Assembly: GCA_902606525.1 (NCBI GenBank)
Contig: CACLGW010000002.1
Span: forward strand, 1-64,000
DNA from: an uncultured Bacteroidota bacterium
GTDB taxonomy: Bacteria; Bacteroidota; Bacteroidia; Flavobacteriales; Flavobacteriaceae
Length of the DNA: 64,000 nt
Reading direction: 5' to 3'
A program made the position numbers and the translations under genes. Shown here in pieces: positions 11,615 through 21,836 of the stretch. The notes below the pieces were generated by a model that saw only the letters and a list, made by a program, of their open reading frames with translations, was not told the DNA's origin and ran no database searches. How positions within the stretch are numbered: position 1 is the stretch's first letter; the number at the start of each line of letters is the position of its first letter.

Positions 11615-12961
11615 ATGAAAAGTGTTATCATTTGTGATATGGAGGGAGTGATTCAGGAAATCAATAAAGGGGCTCTCGAATTATTTGGTTATGATAAAGA
11701 AGAGCTCATAGGAAAAAAAAGAGTATCAATTTTTTCACCAGGAGAAATAGTCATTCAAAATGTTTTAGGTTGGTTAGAAAAGGCCAATAAAGAGGGCAAA
11801 TCATTGGTCAAAACTAACTTCATAAAAAAAGATGGTACCAAATTTAATGCTGAAATACTAATTACTCCTAATTTTGCGAATGGAAAAGATAAAGAGCAAA
11901 CCGGTTATTGTGGAATAACAAAAGAAATTAATGAAGATGTTAATATCCCGATAAACTTTTCAACTAAGATTTTTAAGGGTATTGCTATAACAAGAGGTGG
12001 TTTTACATTGGCATCTATATTACCTATGATTATCATTGCAATTTTATTAAATCAATTAAATTCTTTATCAATTATAAATACGATAATTTCTATAACTGGT
12101 ATCGTATGTCTTCATATTTTTGGAAATTTATATAATGACTATTTTGACGTAAGTTCTGGAACCGATGAAGTAAATAACGAATATTTTAATGTTGGTGATA
12201 AATCTTTAATTTTAAGGGGAGCTCAAATTTCAGGTGGTAGTAGAGCAATTGAATTAGGTCTTATCACATTAAATAAAACAAAAAAATTAGGAAACATAAT
12301 GTTACTAATTGCTTTAGCTTGCATTGTATTCCTATCAATAAGTATATTTTTAGAGACTAAATCTATTAATAATATTTATGGAATATTTACAATTGGTTTT
12401 TTAGGTTTAATATTAACATACTCTTATACAGCTAAACCTTTAAGGTTGTCTGCTAGAAGAGGACTAGGTGAGTTTGTTATTTTTTTAACCTTTGGGCCAT
12501 TACTAACTCTTGGTAGTGCTTTTGCAATGACAAATACCTCTCTTGATATAACATATAATGCTTTAAAGTTTTTTATATTTATTGGCATTCCTTTAGGATT
12601 ATTAACTACTAATATTCTTTTAATAAATCAATTTCCAGATTATAATTCAGACAAAAAATCGAATAAAATTAATTTAGTTGTTTTATTTGGAAAGAAACTT
12701 TCTAGATGGATTTATTTATTAAACTTAGTTTTAATTTTTTTAAGTACTTTCTATTTTATCCAAGAAATATCAAAATTTATTCCAGTATTCAACTACAATA
12801 GTTTTTATATTATTTTTTCAATAATTTTTGTATACGGGTTATATATTTTTAGTGGATTATTCAAATATTATGATTCAAGAAAACTAATTAATTATAACAT
12901 TCATACCATATATTATCAAATTATTTTTTGTTTGGGTTTAGTTTTGACCTTTTATATATAA
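11615..12961 (+). CDS. PAS domain fused to UbiA/MenA-family membrane prenyltransferase
   Basis: N-terminal PAS (~1-110: VIICDMEGVIQEINKGALELFGYDKEELIGKKRVSIF); C-terminal UbiA with Asp motifs NDYFDVSSGTDE and INQFPDYNSDKKSNKINLVV, multiple TM segments. Confidence 0.85.
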   Translation: MKSVIICDMEGVIQEINKGALELFGYDKEELIGKKRVSIFSPGEIVIQNVLGWLEKANKEGKSLVKTNFIKKDGTKFNAEILITPNFANGKDKEQTGYCGITKEINEDVNIPINFSTKIFKGIAITRGGFTLASILPMIIIAILLNQLNSLSIINTIISITGIVCLHIFGNLYNDYFDVSSGTDEVNNEYFNVGDKSLILRGAQISGGSRAIELGLITLNKTKKLGNIMLLIALACIVFLSISIFLETKSINNIYGIFTIGFLGLILTYSYTAKPLRLSARRGLGEFVIFLTFGPLLTLGSAFAMTNTSLDITYNALKFFIFIGIPLGLLTTNILLINQFPDYNSDKKSNKINLVVLFGKKLSRWIYLLNLVLIFLSTFYFIQEISKFIPVFNYNSFYIIFSIIFVYGLYIFSGLFKYYDSRKLINYNIHTIYYQIIFCLGLVLTFYI

Positions 12962-12973
12962 ATAGATATTAAT

Positions 12974-13876
12974 ATGTTTCTTAATCGAGTTTCAGGGTAT
13001 AAAAATCCATTCTGGATGTACCTGCTTGGTTCTTTTATTATTTTTATTTTTACGCTAATTGGTCAGTTGCCACTCACTTTTTTTATGACAAAAGAAAGAA
13101 TTGTAGATGCTAGTGGTGATCCCATGTTAGCATTAAGAAATTTAGATAAAAATTTACAATTACTTTTACTTTTAATCCCCTTTGCGGTTGGCTTTTTAGG
13201 ACTTTTATTGGTAGTAAAAAAAATTCACGGATTTAGTTTGAGAAGTATATCAACATCGCGTAATTCTTTAGATTGGAAAAGGATAATTTATGCCTTCATA
13301 GTTTGGAGTTCGATAACATTTTTATTGATCCTTGTTGATTATGCTATTAATCCCGGTGATTATCAATGGAATTTTAATTTTAATTCTTTTGCTATACTTC
13401 TTTTGATAGCGGTAGCTCTAATGCCTATACAAACTAGTTTAGAAGAATATATTTTCAGAGGATATTTAATGCAAGGTTTTGGAGTTTTATTTAAAAGTAG
13501 ATTAGGAGCATTACTTACTACCTCTTTAATTTTTGGCTGCTTACATTTTTATAACCCTGAAGTTGAGAAATTAGGTTATGGACTAATGATATATTACGTC
13601 GGGACTGGTTTATTTTTAGGAATATTAACTCTAATGGATGAAGGGATTGAACTCGCGCTAGGTTTTCATGCAGCAAATAATTTAGTTACAGCTTTGATGG
13701 TAACTTCTTCTTGGACTGTATTTCAAACAGAATCTGTTTTTATAGATGTTTCTGAGCCCTCTCTTGGTGGAGAAGTCCTAATTTCTGTATTTATATTATA
13801 TCCTTTTTTTATTTTTTTAATGTCTAATAGATTTAATTGGTCTGGATGGAATACAAAAATTACTTCTAAACTATAA
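12974..13876 (+). CDS. CPBP-family intramembrane glutamic endopeptidase-like protein
   Basis: EEYIFRGYLMQG, FGCLHFYNPE, GFHAANNL motifs. Confidence 0.88.
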   Translation: MFLNRVSGYKNPFWMYLLGSFIIFIFTLIGQLPLTFFMTKERIVDASGDPMLALRNLDKNLQLLLLLIPFAVGFLGLLLVVKKIHGFSLRSISTSRNSLDWKRIIYAFIVWSSITFLLILVDYAINPGDYQWNFNFNSFAILLLIAVALMPIQTSLEEYIFRGYLMQGFGVLFKSRLGALLTTSLIFGCLHFYNPEVEKLGYGLMIYYVGTGLFLGILTLMDEGIELALGFHAANNLVTALMVTSSWTVFQTESVFIDVSEPSLGGEVLISVFILYPFFIFLMSNRFNWSGWNTKITSKL

Positions 13877-13878
13877 TT

Positions 13879-14970
13879 ATGCAAACACCCCATTATTCAA
13901 AAATTCATAATCGTTTTCTTTTGAACGGTTATTTTTATGACAAAAACACCCTAAAAGAAGTTGCTTATGACTTTATCAAAGAGGGTGATGAATATGAATA
14001 TTTTTTAGGTGATTTCCTTTTAGATTGGTTTGATAATTCAGATTCTGTTTATCTTGAGAGTTCAGTAACTTCTCCTCAGCCTAAAAAATTTTTATTCAAA
14101 AAGCAGTCTCTTGTAAATAGTGCAATTTCTACAGGAAATTTCTTTGGAATAAGTGTTGGTGATAGTGCTTTACATTGCCTTCCAGCAAATTATATTGCAG
14201 GAAAGATGATGCTGATTCGTGCAATGATATTGGGTTTGGAAATTGATTTGATTTCACCTTCAAAAACCCCATTTCATAAAAATCAAAAAACTTACGATTT
14301 TGTAGCGATGACACCAACGCAAGCTTTTCATTCCCTATCAAATTTAAAAAAAGTAAAAAAACTTATTATAGGAGGCGCTTATGTTTCTTTAGCTCTACAA
14401 AAATCTCTTATTAATTCTAAAGTAAATGCATTTGAAACTTATGGTATGATGGAGACGTTATCTCATATTGCAGTTCGAACTATGCTTGATCCCGTATCTG
14501 AATTTAAATGTTTACCTGGCATTAAGGTTCATCATGACAAACGAAATTGTTTGGTAATCGACGCCCCTAATTTAAATCTTAGTAATCTAGTAACAAATGA
14601 TGAAGTGGAAATCATAAGCCCAAATCATTTTAGATTGATTGGAAGAATAGATAATATTATTTACTCAGGAGATTTAAAACTTCACCCCGAACAAGTAGAG
14701 CGTAAACTTTCTGAAAATCTTTCTTTTCATTTTTTTATAGATAGCATTTCAGATCCATTATTAGGTGAAAAGGTAGTATTAGTAATAAAAGATAACCCTA
14801 AAATTAAATTTGAGAAACTCCAAAAGCAGATTAAAAAGTGTAATCATCTTAAGCCTTACGAGGTTCCCAAAGCTGTAGTTTATTTTAAAGATTTTATCCA
14901 GACATACAGTGGAAAGGTAAAGCGAAAGGATACAATGTCTCAGAAACCACTACGAGTATTAAACTTGTAA
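13879..14970 (+). CDS. MenE-like AMP-binding (acyl-CoA ligase) protein with atypical P-loop
   Basis: YGMMETLSHIAVR, GRIDNIIYSGDLKLHPEQVE, YSGKVKRKDT; expected SGTTGxPK loop reads SVTSPQPK. Confidence 0.78.
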   Translation: MQTPHYSKIHNRFLLNGYFYDKNTLKEVAYDFIKEGDEYEYFLGDFLLDWFDNSDSVYLESSVTSPQPKKFLFKKQSLVNSAISTGNFFGISVGDSALHCLPANYIAGKMMLIRAMILGLEIDLISPSKTPFHKNQKTYDFVAMTPTQAFHSLSNLKKVKKLIIGGAYVSLALQKSLINSKVNAFETYGMMETLSHIAVRTMLDPVSEFKCLPGIKVHHDKRNCLVIDAPNLNLSNLVTNDEVEIISPNHFRLIGRIDNIIYSGDLKLHPEQVERKLSENLSFHFFIDSISDPLLGEKVVLVIKDNPKIKFEKLQKQIKKCNHLKPYEVPKAVVYFKDFIQTYSGKVKRKDTMSQKPLRVLNL

Positions 14971-16587
14971 GAGACCCATATTAAATTTTTCTATAATCGG
15001 AGCATGATTTGCCATATCAATCCCCATACTTATCCAAGATCTAGTTTCAGCTGGATCAATTACCCCATCAACCCATAATTGAGACGCAGCATAGAGTATG
15101 TCAGTTTTGTTTTCATAATCTTCATTGATTTGTTTTTGTAAGTCTATTTCTTTTTTTTCATCAAAATTCACTCCATTTTTTTTGGCTGTAGATTTTTCAA
15201 TTTGCAATAAGACATTGGCCGCTTGACTCCCTCCCATAACTGCGATTTTTGCTGTAGGCCATGCTAGCATTAAACGAGGATCATATGCCCTTCCACACAT
15301 AGCATAATTACCTGCTCCAAAAGAGTTTCCAACAATAATAGTAAACTTAGGTACAACAGAATTGGCGACTGCATTTACCATTTTAGCTCCATCTTTTATG
15401 ATACCTCCGTGTTCAGCTTTGCTGCCTACCATGAAACCAGTAACATCTTGAATGAAAACCAAAGGAATATTTCGTTGGTTACAATTTGCTATAAAACGAG
15501 TGGCTTTATCTGCAGCATCTCCATAAATGACTCCACCAAATTGCATTTCTCCAGATTTACTTTTTACAACCTTTCTTTGATTGGCTATAATACCTACTGA
15601 CCATCCATCTATTTTTGCATATGTTGTTATTAAAGTTTGTCCATACTCTTTTTTGTATTCATCCATAGACTCTTTATCTACCAATTGACCTAAAAGCTTG
15701 TGGCTGTCATAAGGTTGTGTACTTACTTTAGGAAGGATTTTATAAATCATATCAGGATCTCCTGTAGGTAATTTCGGTGCGGTTCGCTGAAAGCCAGCGA
15801 TCGAAGGATGTCCTATTTTCTCAACTAGACTTTTAATTTTTTCTAATGCAGCTTGATCATCTTTTACCTTATAATCTGTAACTCCACTAATACCACTATG
15901 TGTATTTGCTCCTCCTAAAAACTCATTGTCTACATCTTCACCAATCGCAGCTTTTACTAAATAACTTCCTGCTAAAAAAATACTTCCTGTTTTTTCTACA
16001 ATAATTGCCTCATCGGACATGATTGGAAGATAGGCTCCTCCAGCGACACAGCTACCCATTACAGCCGCAATTTGCACAATACCCATACTACTCATTTTGG
16101 CATTATTTCTAAAAATACGTCCAAAATTTTCCTTATCTGCAAAAATTTGGTCTTGGAGGGGAAGGAAAATACCAGCACTATCTACAAGATAGATAATCGG
16201 GATTTTATTTTCTATGGCAATTTCTTGTGCTCTTAGATTCTTTTTTGCAGTCATGGGAAACCAAGCACCAGCTTTTACGGTTGCATCATTTGCAACAATT
16301 ACACACCGCTTTCCAGAGATTTTAGAGATTACAACAACTACACCCGCTGAAGGACAGCCCCCATATTGTTCATACATATTTTCTGCTGCGAGAACACCTA
16401 TTTCAAAAACTTCATCAGGATTATCAACTAATTGATTAATTCGTTGACGAGCTGAAAACTTACCCTTTTGGTTTAATTCTTTAAGACTAGCCTTGCCTCC
16501 TCCTTGTTTTATAATTCTTACTCTTTGTTCGAGTTTTGCCCATGCCATTTTAATGACATCTTTATTTTTTTCTTGTTCTAAATTCAT
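14959..16587 (-). CDS. acyl-CoA carboxylase carboxyltransferase (beta) subunit
   Basis: YGGCPSAGVVVVISKISGKRCVIVANDATVKAGAW; FIQDVTGFMVGSKAEHGGIIKDGAKM; GNSFGAGNYAMCGRAYDP. Confidence 0.92.
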   Translation of the reverse strand: MNLEQEKNKDVIKMAWAKLEQRVRIIKQGGGKASLKELNQKGKFSARQRINQLVDNPDEVFEIGVLAAENMYEQYGGCPSAGVVVVISKISGKRCVIVANDATVKAGAWFPMTAKKNLRAQEIAIENKIPIIYLVDSAGIFLPLQDQIFADKENFGRIFRNNAKMSSMGIVQIAAVMGSCVAGGAYLPIMSDEAIIVEKTGSIFLAGSYLVKAAIGEDVDNEFLGGANTHSGISGVTDYKVKDDQAALEKIKSLVEKIGHPSIAGFQRTAPKLPTGDPDMIYKILPKVSTQPYDSHKLLGQLVDKESMDEYKKEYGQTLITTYAKIDGWSVGIIANQRKVVKSKSGEMQFGGVIYGDAADKATRFIANCNQRNIPLVFIQDVTGFMVGSKAEHGGIIKDGAKMVNAVANSVVPKFTIIVGNSFGAGNYAMCGRAYDPRLMLAWPTAKIAVMGGSQAANVLLQIEKSTAKKNGVNFDEKKEIDLQKQINEDYENKTDILYAASQLWVDGVIDPAETRSWISMGIDMANHAPIIEKFNMGLLQV

Positions 16588-16675
16588 AACGTTATTAAGT
16601 CACTGCTAAAGTAATAATTTCTATAGGTGAAGTTTTAAATAAAAGTTCGATATTTGTCATTGTTTACGAACAAAG

Positions 16676-16855
16676 ATGGGTTTAAACAAAAATAAAATAG
16701 TTGGCTACACCGCTTTGGTAATGGCAATTATTGGTAGTGCATTAATTTTAGTTGGTATTTTTAAATATACTGATTACGCTATAGGTTTTTCAATTGCAGG
16801 TGTAGGATTTTTTGCCATTGCCTGGGCTTTTAACGCCTTAAGGGGCAGAATTTAA
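16676..16855 (+). CDS. 59-aa CAL67264-family membrane protein (missing from ORF track)
   Basis: Translated by hand: [59 protein letters not shown]; one base before the ABC-F ATG. Confidence 0.8.
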   Translation: MGLNKNKIVGYTALVMAIIGSALILVGIFKYTDYAIGFSIAGVGFFAIAWAFNALRGRI

Positions 16856-16856
16856 C

Positions 16857-18551
16857 ATGTCAGAAGATAAAAAGGTAATTTTTTCGATGAATGGGGTTTC
16901 AAAAACCTTTCAAAGTTCCAATCAGCCAGTTTTAAAAAATATTCATTTAAGTTTCTTTTACGGAGCAAAAATTGGTATTCTTGGACTTAATGGCTCAGGA
17001 AAATCTAGCCTTCTAAAAATAATAGCAGGTTTAGATAAAAGCTACCAAGGTGATATAGTTTTTTCAAGTGAGTATAAAGTTGGTTATCTAGAACAGGAGC
17101 CAAAACTTAATGAAGAAAAAACTGTCCTAGAGGTTGTTAAAGAGGGTGTAGCATCTATAGTTGCTATTTTGGATGAATATAACCAGATAAATGATCAATT
17201 TGGTCTGCCAGAGGTTTATGAAAATAATGATAAAATGGGAAAACTTATGGATCGGCAGGCCCAACTCCAGGATGAAATTGATTCAGCAAATGCTTGGGAG
17301 CTCGACACAAAATTAGAGATTGCTATGGATGCTTTACGAACTCCACCTAGCGGTCAAAAAATAGGCCTTCTTTCTGGGGGTGAACGAAGAAGAGTCGCAT
17401 TATGTCGTTTATTATTACAAGAGCCTGATGTGTTGCTTTTAGATGAGCCTACCAATCATTTAGATGCTGAGTCTGTTCAATGGTTAGAACATCACTTAGC
17501 TCAATACCAGGGCACTGTAATCGCTGTAACACATGACCGTTATTTTCTAGACAATGTAGCTGGTTGGATTTTAGAATTAGATCGTGGTGAAGGAATTCCA
17601 TGGAAAGGAAACTATTCTTCCTGGTTAGATCAGAAATTTAAACGTTTGGCTCAAGAACAAAAACAATCTTCCAAACGACAAAAAACTTTAGAACGGGAAC
17701 TAGAATGGGTACGCATGGCTCCCAAGGGGCGGCAATCAAAACAAAAGGCTCGTTTGGCAAATTATGATAAGCTAATGAGTCAAGATCAAAAAAAGATTGA
17801 TGAGAAGTTAGAGATTTTTATTCCAAATGGACCCCGTTTAGGCACGAATGTTATTAAAGCATCCAATGTTTCTAAATCTTTTGGTGAAAAGTTATTGTAT
17901 GAAGATCTCAATTTTAATTTACCTCAAGCTGGAATAGTTGGGGTAATTGGACCAAACGGTGCAGGAAAGTCTACAGTTTTTCGGATGATAATGGGAGAAG
18001 AATCCCCAAACGGAGGAATATTTTCAATTGGTGATACGGTAAAACTAGCTTATGTAGATCAGTCTCATGCTAATATTGATTCTGAAAAATCAATTTGGCA
18101 AAATTTTAGCGATGAGCAGGATTTAATTATGCTAGGGGGAAGACAGATCAATTCTAGAGCATTTCTTAGCCGTTTTAACTTTAGTGGAAATGAACAAAAT
18201 AAGAAAGTTGCTTTACTTTCTGGTGGAGAGCGTAACCGTTTATACTTAGCAATGACCTTAAAAGAGCAAGGGAATGTACTATTGCTAGATGAACCTACTA
18301 ACGACCTTGATGTAAATACTCTTAGAGCCTTAGAAGAAGGACTAGATAACTTCGCTGGTTGTGCTGTAATTATTTCTCACGACCGCTGGTTCCTTGATCG
18401 TATTTGTACTCATATTTTAGCTTTTGAGGGAGATTCCCAAATTTATTTTTTTGAAGGTTCTTATTCAGACTACCGGGAAAATAAGAGAAAACGTTTAGGT
18501 CAAGACATTATGCCTAAAAGGATACAATACCGAAAATTAACTAGGGATTAA
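16857..18551 (+). CDS. ABC-F family ATP-binding protein (EttA-like)
   Basis: Two ABC cassettes: GLNGSGKSS / [16 protein letters not shown] / DEPTNHLD and GPNGAGKST / [15 protein letters not shown] / DEPTNDLD; no TM segments. Confidence 0.95.
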   Translation: MSEDKKVIFSMNGVSKTFQSSNQPVLKNIHLSFFYGAKIGILGLNGSGKSSLLKIIAGLDKSYQGDIVFSSEYKVGYLEQEPKLNEEKTVLEVVKEGVASIVAILDEYNQINDQFGLPEVYENNDKMGKLMDRQAQLQDEIDSANAWELDTKLEIAMDALRTPPSGQKIGLLSGGERRRVALCRLLLQEPDVLLLDEPTNHLDAESVQWLEHHLAQYQGTVIAVTHDRYFLDNVAGWILELDRGEGIPWKGNYSSWLDQKFKRLAQEQKQSSKRQKTLERELEWVRMAPKGRQSKQKARLANYDKLMSQDQKKIDEKLEIFIPNGPRLGTNVIKASNVSKSFGEKLLYEDLNFNLPQAGIVGVIGPNGAGKSTVFRMIMGEESPNGGIFSIGDTVKLAYVDQSHANIDSEKSIWQNFSDEQDLIMLGGRQINSRAFLSRFNFSGNEQNKKVALLSGGERNRLYLAMTLKEQGNVLLLDEPTNDLDVNTLRALEEGLDNFAGCAVIISHDRWFLDRICTHILAFEGDSQIYFFEGSYSDYRENKRKRLGQDIMPKRIQYRKLTRD

Positions 18552-19018
18552 GCTAATTTTAATTCCATTTTAATATTTCCACGTAAATAAATCAGGTCAG
18601 CTTCCATAGGAACTTCAATAAAGCCATATTTAAAGTACAAATGAATTGAGTTTTTTAAGATTGTATTTGAATAAAGTACAATTTTATTCCAATGATGCTT
18701 TTTAGCAAAAGAGATAGCAAATTGCATCATAATATTTCCATATCCTTTACCTCTGAATTTAGGATCAATTGCCATTTTACTAAATTCATATACCTGATTC
18801 TCTTTTTTTATGAATGCAAAGGTTCCGATAACTTCATCCTTTATTTCCCCCATTACAATAAAACCACCAGGGTCTAAAATTTCTGTTTTTGGATTGCTTA
18901 ATACTTTTTCATCAATAGGTTCAACCTCAAAATACGTTTTAAGCCATTCAACATTTAGGGCCATAAACTGTTCAGCATCTTTAGCATTAAATTCTCTAAA
19001 CTTAATTTCAGGCGTCAT
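18548..19018 (-). CDS. GNAT family N-acetyltransferase
   Basis: [27 protein letters not shown] acetyl-CoA motif. Confidence 0.88.
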   Translation of the reverse strand: MTPEIKFREFNAKDAEQFMALNVEWLKTYFEVEPIDEKVLSNPKTEILDPGGFIVMGEIKDEVIGTFAFIKKENQVYEFSKMAIDPKFRGKGYGNIMMQFAISFAKKHHWNKIVLYSNTILKNSIHLYFKYGFIEVPMEADLIYLRGNIKMELKLA

Positions 19019-20402
19019 TAGTCATATCTTCTGGGCGAACCCAGGCATCATATTCCTCAGCTGTTAAATAACCAAGGGATAAACTGGCCTCTTTTAAAGT
19101 ACTTCCATCTTTATGTGCTTTGTTAGCAATTTCAGCAGCTTTATAGTAGCCTATTTTATTGTTTAGTGCAGTAACAAGCATTAAGGAATTCTCAACTAAT
19201 TGATTGATTCTATTGTGATTAGCTTCAATTCCGTGAATACAATTCTCAGCAAAACTTACACATGCATCACCGAGTAATTTTGAAGATTGCAATATATTTG
19301 TTGCCATTAACGGTTTAAAAACATTCAATTCATAATGCCCTTGAGTTCCTGCTACAGAAATGGCAACATCATTCCCTATTATTTGAGCACAGACCATAGT
19401 CAGTGCTTCACATTGGGTTGGATTTACCTTTCCAGGCATAATAGAGCTTCCCGGCTCATTTGCAGGGATTATCAATTCACCTATACCTGATCGAGGACCC
19501 GAGGACATCATTCGAATGTCATTGCCAATTTTATTCAAAGATACAGCGAGCTGTTTTAAAGCGCCATGTGATTCAACAATTGCATCGTGAGCGGCAAGAG
19601 CTTCAAATTTATTTTCAGCACTTTTAAATGGTAGTTCTGTAAATTCTGCAATATAGGCAGCAACTTTTTTTGAGTATCCTTTTGGAGTGTTAATACCTGT
19701 TCCTACTGCAGTTCCTCCTAGTGCTAACTCTGATAAATGATCAAGTGTATTTTTTAATGCTTTAACACCGTGGTCTAATTGTGAAACATAACCCGAAAAC
19801 TCTTGACCTAAAGTTAGGGGAGTAGCATCCATCAGATGAGTACGTCCAATCTTGATAATCTTTTTAAAGTCATTTGCTTTTTTATTTAATGCATCTCTGA
19901 GTTTTTGAACTCCAGGAATTGTGATTTCAATAATCATTTTGTAAACTGCAATATGCATTCCTGTGGGAAAGGTATCGTTGGATGATTGAGACTTATTTAC
20001 ATCATCATTGGGTGAAAGAGTTTTTGTTTCATTTTCAAAAATCTTTCCTTCCAAAATGTGTGCCCGATTTGTAATTACTTCGTTTACATTCATATTAGTC
20101 TGTGTTCCTGAACCTGTTTGCCAAATCACTAAAGGAAATTGATCATCTAGAACACCTGAGAGTATCTCATCGCACACTTTTGCTATAAGATCACGTTTTT
20201 CGTCTTGTAATATACCTAAATCATGATTTGTATAAGCAGCAGCTTTTTTTAGGTAAGCGAAACCATAGATTATTTCTAATGGCATAGAAGCTGGAGCTCC
20301 AATCTTAAAATTATTACGTGAACGTTCTGTTTGTGCTCCCCAATAAACATCCTTTGGAACTTTTACTTCACCCATAGTATCTTTTTCAATACGATAATCC
20401 AT
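19008..20402 (-). CDS. fumC: class II fumarate hydratase
   Basis: [39 protein letters not shown] signature. Confidence 0.97.
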   Translation of the reverse strand: MDYRIEKDTMGEVKVPKDVYWGAQTERSRNNFKIGAPASMPLEIIYGFAYLKKAAAYTNHDLGILQDEKRDLIAKVCDEILSGVLDDQFPLVIWQTGSGTQTNMNVNEVITNRAHILEGKIFENETKTLSPNDDVNKSQSSNDTFPTGMHIAVYKMIIEITIPGVQKLRDALNKKANDFKKIIKIGRTHLMDATPLTLGQEFSGYVSQLDHGVKALKNTLDHLSELALGGTAVGTGINTPKGYSKKVAAYIAEFTELPFKSAENKFEALAAHDAIVESHGALKQLAVSLNKIGNDIRMMSSGPRSGIGELIIPANEPGSSIMPGKVNPTQCEALTMVCAQIIGNDVAISVAGTQGHYELNVFKPLMATNILQSSKLLGDACVSFAENCIHGIEANHNRINQLVENSLMLVTALNNKIGYYKAAEIANKAHKDGSTLKEASLSLGYLTAEEYDAWVRPEDMTNDA

Positions 20403-20427
20403 CTAATTTAATTTTTTGTAAAAATAC

Positions 20428-20446
20428 TAGGTTTAAAATAAACCTA
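20428..20446. promoter_or_regulatory. perfect inverted repeat TAGGTTTA-AAA-TAAACCTA upstream of fumC
   Basis: 8-bp arms, 3-bp spacer, 25 bp from the fumC start codon. Confidence 0.4.
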
Positions 20447-20548
20447 ATTTATGAAGCTTTAATTTTTTAATAAAAATTTCCCTTAAAATCTAAATAATAA
20501 AAATAAATATTAGAAAAAACCTTAATTTTATAATGAATTATTTTAAAT

Positions 20549-20731
20549 ATGTTTGAATTTGATCAATATCTTGGCTTTATTTCGTTTTTAACGATATTAA
20601 CAATTGGCTTCTGGCTAATGATATTTTTACTCACTTTTGTAATTCCTTATTGGTTATTTGGATCAATTAAAGAATACCTAAAATATGGGAGAAACAAAAA
20701 AAATCTTGAAAAAAAGAATCAAAAAAAATAA
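20549..20731 (+). CDS. small hypothetical membrane protein with Lys-rich C-terminus
   Basis: 60 aa, hydrophobic stretch then KYGRNKKNLEKKNQKK. Confidence 0.45.
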   Translation: MFEFDQYLGFISFLTILTIGFWLMIFLLTFVIPYWLFGSIKEYLKYGRNKKNLEKKNQKK

Positions 20732-20801
20732 TATCAATTTTTCAGAGAGTTTTTGATTCACATTTTTATTTAATTTTTTTGACTTACCCAAAAAATAGAG
20801 T

Positions 20802-21152
20802 TTAATAACTCTTCAAAAATTCTTTCAGATTTTCTATAGGTCTTGCCAAGACACCTAGATCATCAGAGACAACAATAGGGCGTTCAATAAGTTTTGGAAA
20901 AGAAACTAAAGCAAGTAAAATTTCATTTTCTGAAAGTGAGTCATGATTTGGTAAAGCTTTCCACTCTTTTTCGTTTTTACGAACAATAGCAATTGGATTA
21001 AGATTAGTCTTTATTAGGATCTTTTTTAAATCCTCATAATTCAAAGGATTTTCTAAATATAAAATTATCTCATAATCCATATTTTCTTTCTTAAGAAGTT
21101 CTAAAGCTTCTCTAGACTTTCGGCAGCGAGGATTGTGATATATTTTTAACAA
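20802..21152 (-). CDS. ArsC-family (arsenate reductase-like) protein
   Basis: IYHNPRCRKSREALELL and ERPIVVSDDLGVLARPIE motifs. Confidence 0.92.
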   Translation of the reverse strand: MLKIYHNPRCRKSREALELLKKENMDYEIILYLENPLNYEDLKKILIKTNLNPIAIVRKNEKEWKALPNHDSLSENEILLALVSFPKLIERPIVVSDDLGVLARPIENLKEFLKSY

Positions 21153-21192
21153 ATTAGGTTAGAATAAGAACTTTATTAAGATAATTCAGTTA

Positions 21193-21537
21193 TTATTTAA
21201 TTTTATCTATAATTGCTTTAAAAGCATCTGGTTGATTCATTGCAAGATCTGCTAAAACTTTACGATTTAAGCCAATATTATTTGTTTTGATTTTACCCAT
21301 GAATTGGCTGTAAGACATTCCGTTAAGTCTCGCACCAGCATTTATACGAATAATCCATAAAGACCTAAAATTACGTTTCTTAACCTTACGGTCACGGTAT
21401 GAGTATAGCATAGCTTTTTCAACCGCATTTTTAGCAATAGTCCAAACGTTTTTTCTACGTCCAAAAAAACCTTTTGCTTGTTTTAAAATTTTTTTCCTTC
21501 TTGATCTTGAAGCAACTGAATTTACTGATCTTGGCAT
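21193..21537 (-). CDS. rplT: 50S ribosomal protein L20
   Basis: [39 protein letters not shown]. Confidence 0.98.
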   Translation of the reverse strand: MPRSVNSVASRSRRKKILKQAKGFFGRRKNVWTIAKNAVEKAMLYSYRDRKVKKRNFRSLWIIRINAGARLNGMSYSQFMGKIKTNNIGLNRKVLADLAMNQPDAFKAIIDKIK

Positions 21538-21625
21538 TTTTTTAGTTTTTTGAAGTAGGCGGTATCAATACACTTTTGTGAGCCTTTCTTCAGGTTAATA
21601 TATTATGGACTAATTCCCATTATTT

Positions 21626-21829
21626 TTATACCATACGTAATTGCTCTTTGATGCTCTGGCTATCGCTTTCGTGAACAAGACCAGAATGGGTCAATCTCAA
21701 TTTACGTTTTTTAGATTTTTTTGTCAAAATATGGTTTTTAAAAGCATGCTTTCTTTTAATTTTTCCACTTCCTGTTATCTTGAAGCGTTTTTTGGCGCTT
21801 GATTTGGTTTTCATTTTTGGCATAAGCAA
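21626..21829 (-). CDS. rpmI: 50S ribosomal protein L35
   Basis: [44 protein letters not shown]-like sequence; between infC and rplT. Confidence 0.96.
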   Translation of the reverse strand: MLMPKMKTKSSAKKRFKITGSGKIKRKHAFKNHILTKKSKKRKLRLTHSGLVHESDSQSIKEQLRMV

Positions 21830-21836
21830 TACGTTT

